In this document: in pieces, positions 35,388-45,727 of the stretch | Numbering within the stretch: position 1 is the stretch's first letter | How the letters are laid out: every line of letters begins with the position of its first letter | Source of the DNA: RYN-230 sp963837335 | Lineage (GTDB): Bacteria > Actinomycetota > Actinomycetes > Streptosporangiales > Streptosporangiaceae | NCBI GenBank assembly: GCA_963837335.1 | Contig: CAWINS010000002.1 | Coordinates: 110,093-174,092 of the forward strand | Length of the DNA: 64,000 nucleotides | Direction: 5' to 3' | Program-made: the position numbers and the translations under genes | The notes under the pieces: generated by a model | What the model saw: the letters and a program-made list of their open reading frames with translations, nothing else | Databases searched by the model: none | Told to the model about the DNA's origin: nothing

Positions 35388-38300
35388 GGCTCAGCCTCCC
35401 GCAGCAGGTCGGGCCGCACGGAACGGACCAGCAGCATGCTGGCCGCGACCGCCGCGAGCACCAGCACGGCCAGCGCCGCTGCGACCAGCAGGGCCAGGCC
35501 GCCGAAGGGCGGCAGGTAGCTGAGCGGCGGAGCCTGCGGCTGGGTGATGAACTCCGGGACGCTGCGCACCGCGAGCACCGTGGCCGCGAATCCGGCGGCC
35601 AGCCCGATGATGACACCGAAGCCGAGCACGATGGCCTGCTCGGCGAGCAGGGACGCGCGGATCGAACGGCGCGGGACCCGGCTGGCCAGCAGCGCCGCGT
35701 ACTCGTGCCGCCGCCGGCGGCCGGACGCGTAAAGGCCGGTGATGGCGGCCCCCGCGGCCAGCGCGGCGGCGGCGGCCGCGTCGGCCAGGAACAGCACGGT
35801 GGCCAGGGCGGGTCCCTGGCGGATCAACTGCGCGCGCAGGGTTGCCGTGCTGACCGTGCCGTTGATCCGGACCCCGGCCGCGCGCAGCGCGGGACCGACC
35901 CGGGCCAATGCCCCCGGGGCCAGCCACACCTGCTGGCTGGAGTATGCGGGCGTGCCACCCGCGGCCCGCTCCGCGTAGGTGCGGTCAACGACGACCCCAT
36001 TGGCGGGCGCGCCCGGGATGGCCGCCGCCTGGCCGGCCGGGGTGATGTACAGCGGACTCCCGTCCAGCCCGTCAACCTGGAGGACGCGGGCCGTCCCGGG
36101 GGCCAGGCCGCTGGCTACCAGGGCCGGCAACGGATACGGCCGGTCCACCAGGACCGCACCGGGATTCACCCCGGGCCTGGGTCTTGAAGGACCAGACCAG
36201 GCCCGCGGAACTGGAGCGGAACGAGTTCCCGCCCCCGGCGCCGCCGGACCGCCATCGCCGGGCAGCGGTCAGCCCGGTGCCCGCTGGCGTCCACCGGCCG
36301 TGGCCGGACCGGACGTCGATGGCGGCCACGGTGACCGACCCGGTCACCGTCTGGGGGCTGATCACCGCGCCCGTGGGTGAGGGGGCGGAAACGGTCAGGT
36401 TGGCCAGCAGGCAAGGACAGCCGGTCAGCTGGGCGGTGGCCGTCCGTGAGCCACCGACGGGGCCGAGGTACACCGGTGTCTGCCCGACCGCGCCCACCCC
36501 CTGTTCGTACACGTCGAGGACCAGGGTGCCGCCCGCCGGCCGGACCCGGGTGCCGGTGAACCGGATCCGCACCTGGCCTCCGTGCAGGACGACCGGCGCC
36601 GGGGCAGGCGGGTCCAGCGCGGCGGTGAGCGAGCGGAGCGGGCGGCCCCCCGCCCAGTCCGGCTGCCAGGCCGCGATCCGCGCGAAGCGCTGCGGGTCGA
36701 CCGCCAGCAGGACCTGCCCGGCGCCGCTGCCGGAATAGTTCGCGTACTCGTCCACCGCCATGGCCTGCCGGCCGCCCGGATCGATCCGGTCCACGATCGC
36801 GGCCAGGTCATGGCGGGCGGGCGGAGTGACCGAGAGCACGGTGGCCGCACCGGCCCGCGCGTCCGCCACGGCCCTGATATTGGCCACGGTCACCGTCCAG
36901 ATCCCGGCGGCGAATCCGGCCAGGGCGAACGCGGTGGCAAGCACGATCGTGGTGCGCATCCCGCCGGGCCTGCGGGCGACGTGCCGCAAGGCCAGGAACG
37001 GCCCGATCCGGCCGCGGCGGGCGGTGGCCCCGAATCCGGCCCGGCAGGCCACGATCAGCAGCCGGGAGGCGACCACCGCGACCGCGACGCCGAGCAGCCC
37101 GGGCAGCAGCAGGCCGAGCACACCGCGCCGGGCCGAGCCGATCTGGCCACTGACCCGCAGCTCGATGAGTCCGGCCACGGCGGCGGTGATGAGAATGGCG
37201 TCCAGCACCCAGCCCCGCTGGGCCGCCTGGCGGCCGGCCCGCTGCCACTGGTCGACCACCGAGCGGCTCAGGGTCCGCCGCGCGGTGGCCGCCACCGCGG
37301 CCAGCCCGCCGACGGTCGCTATCGCGGCGGCCAGCCAGGACGAGATGGGCAGCCCGACCGGCGTGCCCGGGCGCAGCAGGATGTGCCCGAGCCCGGCGGT
37401 GATCGCCCAGCCGGCCAGCACGCCCACCGGCAACGCCACGGCGAGCAGGATCACCGGCTCCCCCAGGCTGAAGGTGAGGCTGCGCCACCGGCCGCGGCCG
37501 CGCATCTTGGCCAGCGCCACTTCGGGACCGCGGGCCTCGGCCGCGTCCGCGACGATCAGGAACAGCAGCAGCCAGGCCAGCAGCAGCAGCTGCGCGGTGA
37601 TCAGGACCACGGGCACCTCGATCGCCCGCCAGCTGGCCCGGACCATGCCGAGGGTGGCCGGCAGCGACGTGGTCGTGGTCACCCCGTGCCTGGGTCAGCG
37701 CCGGGTCGAAAATCAGGCCCGTGACCGCGGCCTGCACCCGGGCCACGTCGGGCCCGGTGAGATGGGCGGGAATCAGCGAGTAGTCGGCGTAGTCGGTGCC
37801 CTGGAGCGTGCCGGGGACGATTTCCATCGTGACCAGGGGGGTGAACATCGCGTCGTACGGGTGGCCGGACGCGTTCGGGCCATACGAAGTCTCGTACGGG
37901 AAGTAGCGGCTGGCCGCCTCGAACCAGTACCGGGCCCCGGCACTGGCCAGCGTGACCTGGTACTGACCGGTGATGACCAGATGCCCCCAGGTCGGCACCG
38001 GAATGCGCTGGCCGGTATGCCAGTGCATCAGGGAAGCCGCGGACGTGCTCACCGCTACCTCGCGGGCCAGGCGCGGGCAGTGGCCGGACGTGAAATGCAG
38101 ATGCGCGCACACGCCGGACCGGTAGACCAGCGGAACCGTCTGGTTGTTCGCCTGCACGGTGGTCTCCGCGGCCGTGACGGGCGGCGCGAAGAGCCTGGTC
38201 AGGGTGGCCCGGCCGCCGAGGTAGTGGGCGAGCCGGGCCCCGGCCTGATTGACCAGCCCGCCCACCGCATCGACCGGGCCCGACTGGGTGATCTCCAGGC

Positions 38301-38478
38301 CGCGGCCGGGTGCGGCGGCCGTGCCCACGGTGTCCTGGACCACGGAGGACTGCGCCGCCGCGTAGTAGGCGGGCCCGATGGTGACCGCAGCCACCGCCAC
38401 CACCGCGACCAGGAGGATGTTCAGTGAGATCCCGGCGCGGTGCAGCAATCCCCGCAGTGCGGCGAGCAGCCCCGTCAT
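35384..38478 (-). CDS. FtsX-like ABC permease (two frameshifts)
   Basis: Three segments join into one permease of about 1,030 residues, with breaks near 37690 and 36180. The first segment has an N-terminal helix (ISLNILLVAVVAVAAVTIG) and a large extracytoplasmic domain; the middle has four to five helices of the first FtsX domain and a second periplasmic-type domain; the last ends with the second FtsX domain (LFLADAAAAAALAAGAAITG, SLLAEQAIVLGFGVIIGLAA, LALLVAAALAVLVLAAVAAS). This is the two-FtsX-domain arrangement of actinobacterial DUF214-type transporters. It overlaps the downstream ATPase start by 4 bases. Substrate unknown; such systems handle lipoproteins, peptides or cell-wall hydrolase control. 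Confidence 0.82.
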
Positions 38479-38547
38479 GCTGAGCGATCATAGGGAAAGC
38501 GCCCGGGACACTGTCGCACCGCCCGGCCCGCCATAAGTCAGGCCAGG

Positions 38548-39087
38548 TCAGGTAGCCTCCGGCTCCGCCTGCCAGCGCAGGGACGGCAGCGGGACCCCAT
38601 CCGCGGCCTCCAGGCCCGCCGCACCCTCCCCCGCCACCATCGAGTCCGCGAGCCGGGTTAGCAGCGACCGGACCGTGGCGGCCGCGGCCCGGTTCAGCAG
38701 GGCCCGGTCGAGCACCTCGCCCAGGCTGCCCAGCGGCGGGCGGTACGCCCCGGTCAGGGCGAGCGTGGCGGCGTCCTCGCCACTCGGGGTCAGCACCAGG
38801 TCGGCGTCGAGGACCGGGAACAGCCGCCCGGCCGCCCCGCTGGCCTCCCAGCGCAGCGGGAGCACCACCGTGTCATCCCGTGGCACCGGCTCCAGCAACT
38901 GCACCCGGACCAGCTTGGACGCGCCGAGCACCGCGCCGAACGGTCCCACCCGGGTCAGCCCGGCCAGCCCCTCGGCGTAGGCCTGCTCCGAGGGGCCGCT
39001 CAGCCAGCCCGCGTTGCACAGCACCGCCAGCCTGGCCCGCGCCCGGGCAAAGGTCAGATTCAGCCTGACCTCGTGGCTCGCGAACAT
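38548..39087 (-). CDS. Uncharacterised protein, SRPBCC-like fold suspected
   Basis: A 179-residue protein without signal or membrane segments. The pattern of an N-terminal helix, then strands such as SKLVRVQLLEPVPRDDTVVLPLRWEA and DADLVLTPSGEDAATLALTG, and a final amphipathic helix (ALLNRAAAATVRSLLTRLAD) resembles the START/SRPBCC hydrophobic-ligand fold, but I do not recognise a named family. It lies between the permease operon and the pseudokinase membrane protein, on the same strand with gaps of 69 and 106 bases. Confidence 0.6.
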   Translation of the reverse strand: MFASHEVRLNLTFARARARLAVLCNAGWLSGPSEQAYAEGLAGLTRVGPFGAVLGASKLVRVQLLEPVPRDDTVVLPLRWEASGAAGRLFPVLDADLVLTPSGEDAATLALTGAYRPPLGSLGEVLDRALLNRAAAATVRSLLTRLADSMVAGEGAAGLEAADGVPLPSLRWQAEPEAT

Positions 39088-39193
39088 GTCCTAAGTGAGC
39101 CATCGGAACGGCCCGGATACGAGGGACTAAGGTCACGTGACTGGCAGGCGAACGGCACCGGCTGAGCCCAGCGGGTGAGCCACCGGGCTGATG

Positions 39194-41776
39194 TCAGAGG
39201 GCCTGGCGCCGGCGCAGGTAGCTGAAGGCCACCGAGCCGAGGGGAACCGGCAGCCAGAATGTGAGCAGCCGGAACAGGAGCACCGCGCTGACCGCCGTGG
39301 CCGCCGCCATCCCGGTGGCGGTGAGGCCGGCCGCCAGGGCGGCCTCGACCGCACCCAGGCCGCCGGGCGTAGGCACCACTGATCCCAGCGCGCTCCCGGT
39401 CAGGTACACCACGGCGGCGCTGGTGAGTGCGAGCGACCCGCCGAACGCACGCACGCAGGCGTCCAGGGCGAGGATGTAGCAGAGGGTGAGCATGAGCGCG
39501 CCGCCGATGCCCTCGGCCAGTTTCCGCGGCTGCTGGACCACCTCGAGCAGCCGGGGCAGGACCTGCCCCAGCGCGGGCGCGAGCCGGGCCCGGAGCAGCC
39601 GGCGGCCCTGCGGCAGCGCCGCCACGACAAGCGCCGCCACGACAAGCCCGGCGATCACGAAATAGGCCCAGGTGGGTGGGCGCAGCGAATGGCTCCGCGC
39701 CCCGGTGATGGCCACGAAGACGACGAGCAGCGATATGTGCAGGACGAACGCCACCACCTGGACGACGCCGACGCTGGCCGCCGCCACGGCCGCGGGCACC
39801 TTGTTGCGCTGCAGGTAGCGGACGTTGAGCGCGGCGCCGCCTACCGCGGCCGGCGTCACCAGGGTGACGAACGACCCGGCCAGCTGGGCCAGCATGGTCC
39901 GGATGAAGTTCAGCCGCCCGGGCACGAATCCGGACAGCGACAACGCCGCGGCCACGTAGGTCAGCACCGACAGGCCCAGGGCCACCAGGATCCAGAGCGG
40001 GTTGGCCTGGCGGAGCAGGGTCGCGAAGTTGACCCGCCCGAGCTGAACGATCAGCAGGTAGCCCGCGAGGATGGTGGCTACCAGGGTGACCAGGCTGCGG
40101 AGCCGGACGCGCTCCAGCTGGACGGGCGGGACCTCAGTCGCGTCATCGGGGGCCGTGGCCAGGAGCTGCTTGCGGAGCGCGGGCAGCACCTTCTTGTCCC
40201 GGCGCAGCGCGGACCTCGTGGACCGGGCCAGCACCACCGGCTGCAGGAGCGGGACCAGCGCCACCAGCTCAGCCGGCCCGACCTTGCGCAGGGCCAGGTC
40301 CGCGGCCCGGGCCGGCCCGACCAGCGCCGCGAGCTCGGCCAGCAGCTGGGACAGGTCCAGCCGCAGCTGCAGGTCGCTGGCGGCGACATCCCCGCTGCCC
40401 GGGTCGAGCAAGATGACCTGGCCAGCACCGTCGATGAGGATCCGGTCCGCGGTCAGTGACCGGTGCGCGACCCGGTGCGCGTGCAGCCGGTCTACCGCGC
40501 CCCACACCGACTCCAGCTGGGCGTCGGTCAGCGTCCCGGCGAGATCAGCCAGGGACTTGCCGCGCGGTTCCTCGGTGGCCAGCACGAGGGCTTCCGGCCC
40601 GACCCGGAGCAGGGCCCGCAGCCGGGGGGTCGGTACTCCGGCGTCCTCCACGGCATACGTGAGCAGCGCCGTGCGCTCCGCCGCCCGGTCGGTGGTCAGC
40701 GGGGCCCGCCTGGCGACCGGCCCGCGCAGCCGGACTAGCCGGTACACCCGGTAGAGCGCGCCCGCGGCCTGCTGGTCCCGGTCGAAGACCCGGACATCGA
40801 GCCGCTCGCCACCGGCGGTGACCGCCGCGTACCGCCGCGACGCCGTACCGGTCCCGTCCGCCCGGCTCAGCCTGGTCACCGCCGCGCCAGCCGAGGCGAG
40901 CGCGGCCGCGATCGCCTCCCCGCTGGGCCGCTGCGACATGGAACCCGCGGCGTAGCGCACCGCCAGCCCGATCGCCCGGCCCAGCAGGAGCGTGATGAGT
41001 ACCGAGAGCACGGTGGTGCGCAGGGTGGCCAGGCTCGCTACCGCGTACACCCCGAGGGTCAGCCACAGCGCGTTGCGCCAGCGGGGCCGCCCGCCCAGGT
41101 CGATGATCGTGGTGTAGGCGACCAGCCCGGCCAGGTACCCGTCCAGCGCCGCGAAGTGGCTCGCGCCCGGCGAGGACATGGCGATCGCCCGGTAAAGCTG
41201 ATCGCCCACCCCGGTGCGCAGCACGACACCCGCGAGGCCGACCACGCCAGCCGTCGCCACGCCGGTGGCCACCGCCTCGCCCAGCCGCCGGGCCTGGCGG
41301 CGGACAACCTGGCGGATGGCCAGCGCCACCGGGAACAAGACGAGGACCAGGATGGCCAGCACCCGGAGCGTGGACACGATCTCGCCGGGAAGATGGCGGC
41401 TGGCCTTCACGACGTCGGTCTCCACGCCGCTCGTGGTGGCCTTGGCCAGCAGGCCCGCCGCGACCAGCACGGCGATGCCGAGGCACGCGGCGGCACAGCG
41501 CAGCAGGTCACCAGGGCGGCGGATCCGGCGCGCCAGATCATCCTCGACCACCACGGCGGAGGAGGCATCCGGCGCAGCACCCGCCGCCGCGGGGCCAGCC
41601 TGACCGGGGCCAGCAGGCCTCCCGGCCGCCCGCCCAGGATCCGCGGGCGCGGCGCCCGTGGCCGGGGCCACGGCAGGCCTGGGGCCGGGCTGCCCGTCGG
41701 GAGCCGGCTGCCCCAGGGCGGACTCGCCCGGGCCGGGCGGACCCGGCGGCCGCGGCGTCCGCTTGGGTGTCGTCAC
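39194..41776 (-). CDS. Membrane protein with pseudokinase core and LPG-synthase TM domain
   Basis: An 860-residue protein. After a 75-residue Pro/Gly/Ala leader come about seven N-terminal helices (residues 95-285), then a soluble kinase-like domain (about 300-510) with RAPLTTDRAAERTALLTYA, LATEEPRGKSLADLAG and AHRVAHRSLTADRILIDG, where the catalytic HRDxKxxN motif has become HRSLTADR, then a UPF0104/MprF-type flippase domain (about 570-855) with some eight helices. The loss of the catalytic Asp suggests a regulatory pseudokinase or RIO/APH-like fold. MprF flippases move aminoacyl-phosphatidylglycerol across the membrane; no synthase domain is present here. The two membrane parts bracketing the kinase fold suggest gating, which is inference. 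Confidence 0.8.
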   Translation of the reverse strand: MTTPKRTPRPPGPPGPGESALGQPAPDGQPGPRPAVAPATGAAPADPGRAAGRPAGPGQAGPAAAGAAPDASSAVVVEDDLARRIRRPGDLLRCAAACLGIAVLVAAGLLAKATTSGVETDVVKASRHLPGEIVSTLRVLAILVLVLFPVALAIRQVVRRQARRLGEAVATGVATAGVVGLAGVVLRTGVGDQLYRAIAMSSPGASHFAALDGYLAGLVAYTTIIDLGGRPRWRNALWLTLGVYAVASLATLRTTVLSVLITLLLGRAIGLAVRYAAGSMSQRPSGEAIAAALASAGAAVTRLSRADGTGTASRRYAAVTAGGERLDVRVFDRDQQAAGALYRVYRLVRLRGPVARRAPLTTDRAAERTALLTYAVEDAGVPTPRLRALLRVGPEALVLATEEPRGKSLADLAGTLTDAQLESVWGAVDRLHAHRVAHRSLTADRILIDGAGQVILLDPGSGDVAASDLQLRLDLSQLLAELAALVGPARAADLALRKVGPAELVALVPLLQPVVLARSTRSALRRDKKVLPALRKQLLATAPDDATEVPPVQLERVRLRSLVTLVATILAGYLLIVQLGRVNFATLLRQANPLWILVALGLSVLTYVAAALSLSGFVPGRLNFIRTMLAQLAGSFVTLVTPAAVGGAALNVRYLQRNKVPAAVAAASVGVVQVVAFVLHISLLVVFVAITGARSHSLRPPTWAYFVIAGLVVAALVVAALPQGRRLLRARLAPALGQVLPRLLEVVQQPRKLAEGIGGALMLTLCYILALDACVRAFGGSLALTSAAVVYLTGSALGSVVPTPGGLGAVEAALAAGLTATGMAAATAVSAVLLFRLLTFWLPVPLGSVAFSYLRRRQAL

Positions 41777-41823
41777 CTCACGATCGTTTCACCCGGACCG
41801 GGGCCGCGGCGACGCGGACCTGA

Positions 41824-44172
41824 TCAGCGCCGCTTGCGGCCCGGGCTGAGGCCGACCAGGCGACGCCAGGCGATGAGGGTGAACACCAGGGCGAGCACCA
41901 CCATCAGCCCCATGTCCATCAGCCAGATGGCCGGTTTGTGGTCCCACACCGGGTCGGGAAGCCCGGCGACCGGGGGTGAGATCACGTTCAGCTTGACGGT
42001 GGAGGCGGTGGCCGCGAACCCCCACCGGGACGGGGCGATCCAGGACAGCTGGTTCAGCCCGATCTTGCCGTTCAGCGGCAGCACGCCCGCCGGACAGGAT
42101 GACCTGGGCGATGGCCAGCATGACCAGCAGCGGCATGGCCTTCTCGGACGTGCTCACGATCGAGGAGACCAGCAGTCCCAGCGCCATCGAGGCCAGCGAC
42201 AGCACCACGATGGCAAGGGCGATCTCGACCAGCGGCAGCGACTTGATCAGCGAGCCGTGGGCGGGCATCTGCCGCCCGGCCAGGCCCAGCACCACCAGCA
42301 GCAGCGCCTGCAGCCCGCTGATGACCCCCAGCACGATGAGCTTGGAGAACAGGTAGGTGCCAGACGATAGCCCGGCGGCCCGTTCTCGGGCGTAGATGGA
42401 CCGTTCCTTGACCAGCTCGCGGACCGAGTTGGCCGCCCCGATGAAACAGGCCCCGATGATCAGGACCAGCAGTAGGGATTCGGCGTCGCCGTTGGTTCCC
42501 GGCTTGCCCGGCCAGGCCTTCCGGGGACGGGACCGCCCGCAGCAGGAGCCCGATCACGATGGGCATGATCGCCAGCACGGCCAGGTAGCTGCGGTCGGAG
42601 GCGATGACGGCCAGGTAGCGCCGGCAGAGGGTGGAGATCTGCGCCAGCGCGCCGCGCGGCGCGGGCGGGCGGCCCGGAGGCTGCCGGTCGGCCTCGGGGA
42701 CCTGCTGGGCCAGCCCGCTCGCCACGTGCTCGGCGTAGAACGGGGACCGCTGGAAGTCCCCGGCCCAGTCCCGGTCGGGCTCGGCGTCGAAGGCCTGGAA
42801 GACCTCGGCCCATTCCGTCTTCCCGAAGTAGCGCAGGCCCTCGGCGGGCGGGCCGTAGAAGGCCACCCGGCCACCCGGGACCAGGACGAGCAGGCGGTCG
42901 CACACGCCCAGGTTGGCCACGCTGTGCGTGACGATGATGACGGTCCGGCCGTCCTTGGCCAGGCCGCTCATGAGTTCCATCACGGACTTGTCCAGGCCGG
43001 GATCCAGGCCGGAGGTGGGCTCGTCCAGGAACAGCAGGGACGGCTTGGTCAGCAGCTCGAGCGCCACGTTGACCCGCTTCTGCTGGCCGCCGGACATGGC
43101 CCCGGTCCGGGTCCCGCAGTGTGCCGTGAGCGCGAGTTCGTCGATGACCTCATCGACCCGGCGGTCCCGCTCGGCCCGGGAGGTGTCGCCGGGAAACCGC
43201 AGCTCAGCAGCGTAGCGGAGGGCCCGCTTCGGCTTGAGCTGGGAGTGCAGGATGTTGTCCTGAGGCACCAGGCCGATCCGGTGCCGCAGCTCTGCGTAGT
43301 GGGTGTAGAGGTCACGGTTGTCGTACAGGACGGTGCCCTCGGTCGCGGGGTTCATGCCGGTCAGCGCGCCGAGCAGGGTTGACTTGCCGGCCCCGCTCGG
43401 GCCGATCACCCCGACCAGGGATCGCTCCGGGATCGGGAAGCTCACGTGGTCGAGCAGCACCTTGCCGCTGGACAGGCGCACCGTGAGGTCCTGGGCGACG
43501 AGCGAGACATCACCCTCGTCGATGAACTCGCGGAGCTCGTCACCGATACAGGCGGAACGTGGCCCGGCCGATGCCGACGATGTCCTGATCGGTCACGGTC
43601 GCCTGGCCGACCTGGCGGCCGTTCACGAACGTGCCGTTGTGGCTGCCCAGGTCGACGATCTCGTACCGGCCGTCACCGAGGTTGCGCAGTTCCGCGTGGT
43701 TCCGGGACACGCTGAGGTCCGGGATCACCAGGTCGTTGGCCGGGTCGCGGCCGATGCGCAGCCGCCGGGTGGGCGCTCGCCTCACCGAGGTCGGGCGCCT
43801 GTCCACGCTGCTCATCCCGGTGTTCAGGACGGTGTTCCCGGCGCCGCCCCGGTTCACCGACAGCATCATCACCGGCCCGTCATCGGGATGACCGAGCCGC
43901 AGGATGCAGTTCTGCCCGATCTCGATCTTGCCGATGCGCCGGGTCCCGAGGAAGGTGCCGTTGGTGCTTCCGGCGTCCTCGAGGACCCACGAGTCGCGGT
44001 CGACCCGGAGCACGGCGTGCCGCCAGGAGACGCGGGAGTCGTCGATCACGATGTCGGACTGAGGATCACGGCCGACGCGGTACTGCGAGCCAGCGCGCAG
44101 CGTCTGGTCGGTTCCCTGGGTCTTCACCACAAGCACCGGGGCATCTGGCGGCGAGACGAGGCGCTCGTTCAT
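41824..44172 (-). CDS. FHA-FHA-ABC exporter, Rv1747-like (three frameshifts)
   Basis: Four segments join into about 782 residues. Two FHA phosphothreonine-binding domains come first (YRVGRDPQSDIVIDD ... GSTNGTFLG; LRIGRDPANDLVIPD ... GSHNGTFVNG), then an ABC ATPase (GVIGPSGAGKSTLLGALTG, AMSGGQQKRVNVALELL, LLFLDEPTSGLDP), then an ABC-2 membrane domain ending LVFTLIAWRRLVGLSPG. Breaks are near 43547 (one extra C between TFRLY and GDELREFIDEGD), 42490 and 42085. In M. tuberculosis Rv1747 exports lipid-linked cell-envelope material and its FHA domains are phosphorylated by PknF; here the beta-propeller kinase at 25.5-28.2 kb is a possible but distant partner. Confidence 0.87.
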
Positions 44173-44203
44173 TTGCCTAGTCTATGGTGATTCAACGCGC
44201 GGT

Positions 44204-44231
44204 AATATAGCCCTTCGTAGCATCCGGTCAG
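44204..44231 (-). promoter_or_regulatory. Candidate housekeeping promoter of the FHA-ABC gene
   Basis: On the minus strand CTGACC (44231-44226), 16 bases, TATATT (44209-44204): four of six and five of six matches to the sigma-70/HrdB consensus, about 32 bases upstream of the ATG at 44172. Confidence 0.5.
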
Positions 44232-44777
44232 CGGGGGTTTTTCGTAGATTTTGCCCGCTTCTGCGCAGCTAGCTCGTGTCCGGAATGCCCGATACTGAAC
44301 CTTTCAGCCACATACCTGGTGACAAAGCGCAGATGCCCCGGTAACAAGCAGCAGCAATGCGCGCACCCGGGGGAAACGCGGTCGGCGCCCGGGCCCCAGG
44401 CCAGCGCTGGAGGTGTGGTGAACGACGAGCGTAGCCCGGTCCGGCTGGCGCCCTCGAACCGGTCACCGGGGCCGCCGCTGCCCCGGCCGGGAGCCGGCCG
44501 CCGCTCCCCCGGCCTGCAGGCCGCCGGCCAGGCCCTGGCCCCGCCGCGGCCCGATTAGGCCGCACACCAATTGGGGGCCGCAAATGTATCCGAGCTGGGG
44601 TAATTCAATTTCCAGAAACCTGGATGGCCCGCTCGCGAACAGGGAACATACCGCCCATGGCGGATCCCGGCCCGCCCCGCGCGGCGCCGCCAGGCCCTGC
44701 GTCCGGGCCGGTCATGTCATAACATTTGCGCAACCCTGCCCGGCGCCCGGCCGGGACGCGAGCACCTGGCGGCTTCC
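44232..44777. other. Intergenic region, no supported gene
   Basis: Apart from the promoter at its left edge this 546-base stretch shows no frame with clear coding character. A frame at 44584-44781 (+) begins MYPSWGNSISRNL but becomes Arg/Pro/Ala low complexity and overlaps the lmeA-like start; I do not accept it. The part before the next gene is locally A/T-rich (44560-44620) and may contain its promoter. Confidence 0.4.
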
Positions 44778-45551
44778 GTGAGCGATTACCCGACGCAGCG
44801 CCTGCCGATCCAGCACGGAAACGACGGCGGATCCTACGGTGGTTCCTTCGAGGACGGCCGTTCCCGCGCCCCCCGGCGGCGCCGCCGCCGGTGGCCGCTC
44901 ATCCTGCTCGTGACCCTGGTGGTGCTGGCCGTCCTGTTCGTGATCGCTGACCGGGTGGCCGTGCGCTACGCGGACAACCAGTTCGCCACCCAGATCCAGA
45001 AGCAGGGCTTCAGCACCAAGCCGGACGTGTCGATCCAGGGTTTCCCGTTCCTTACCCAGCTGGCCGCCCGCGACTTCAAGGAAGTTCACATCACCGCCAA
45101 CGGTGAGAAGGTCGGCCCGGTCACGATCGACGACATCAACGCGACCATCAAGGACATCAAGCTCAACTCCGGCTTCAACAGCGGCACCGTGTCCAGCATC
45201 GACGGCACCGGGCTGATCACGTTCGGCAGCCTGGCCAAGGCCGGGTCCAGTGCGGCCGGGGTGGCCGACCTGAAGATCGCGCGGAAGAGCGACAACGAGG
45301 CGAAGATCACCGCCAACGTGGCCGGCCTCTTCTCCGACAGCGGCGTGGCCCGGGTGACCCAGTCGGGCAACAAGATCCACGTCAAGCTCATCTCGGCCGG
45401 CGGGCTCCCGACGTCGCTGCTGGGCGGGCTCGGCAGCTTCTCGATCCCGCTGCCCAACATGCCGATGGGCATGACGCTGCAGAGCATTACGCTCACAACG
45501 CGGGGCGCTCTGGTGCACATCACCGGGCACAACATCCCCTTCGGAAACTGA
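44778..45551 (+). CDS. LmeA-like DUF2993 phospholipid-binding protein
   Basis: A 257-residue protein: a polar N-terminus with RAPRRRRRRW before one signal/anchor helix (LILLVTLVVLAVLFVIADRV, about residues 40-60) and an extracytoplasmic DUF2993 domain with ATQIQKQGFSTKPDVSIQGF and PFLTQLAARDFKEVHITA, ending GALVHITGHNIPFGN. In mycobacteria LmeA binds phospholipids and supports lipomannan elongation outside the membrane. The GTG at 44778 is the best start since the preceding frame is not coding-like. Confidence 0.88.
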   Translation: MSDYPTQRLPIQHGNDGGSYGGSFEDGRSRAPRRRRRRWPLILLVTLVVLAVLFVIADRVAVRYADNQFATQIQKQGFSTKPDVSIQGFPFLTQLAARDFKEVHITANGEKVGPVTIDDINATIKDIKLNSGFNSGTVSSIDGTGLITFGSLAKAGSSAAGVADLKIARKSDNEAKITANVAGLFSDSGVARVTQSGNKIHVKLISAGGLPTSLLGGLGSFSIPLPNMPMGMTLQSITLTTRGALVHITGHNIPFGN

Positions 45552-45727
45552 CCGCGCCGGGCCCCGCGCGCGGGCCTCAGCCGGGTCCGGGCGGGCCTCA
45601 GCCGGGCCCGGTGCGCTCGCCGGGCCCGCAGCTCCGGGCCCGCGTGCGGGCTCCAGCCGACTCCGGCGGCGCTTAGCCGGGCCCCACTGGCTAGCGCACA
45701 CCCCAACGCCGGCTTACCATCGCGGCT

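Noticed and set aside
44319..44781. Small open frames before the LmeA-like gene
   Set aside because: Low-complexity Arg/Pro/Ala composition and no ribosome site; typical of open non-coding high-GC DNA.
44584..44781. 65-codon frame beginning MYPSWGNSISRNL
   Set aside because: Only its first 15 codons look unusual; the rest is low complexity and overlaps the next start.
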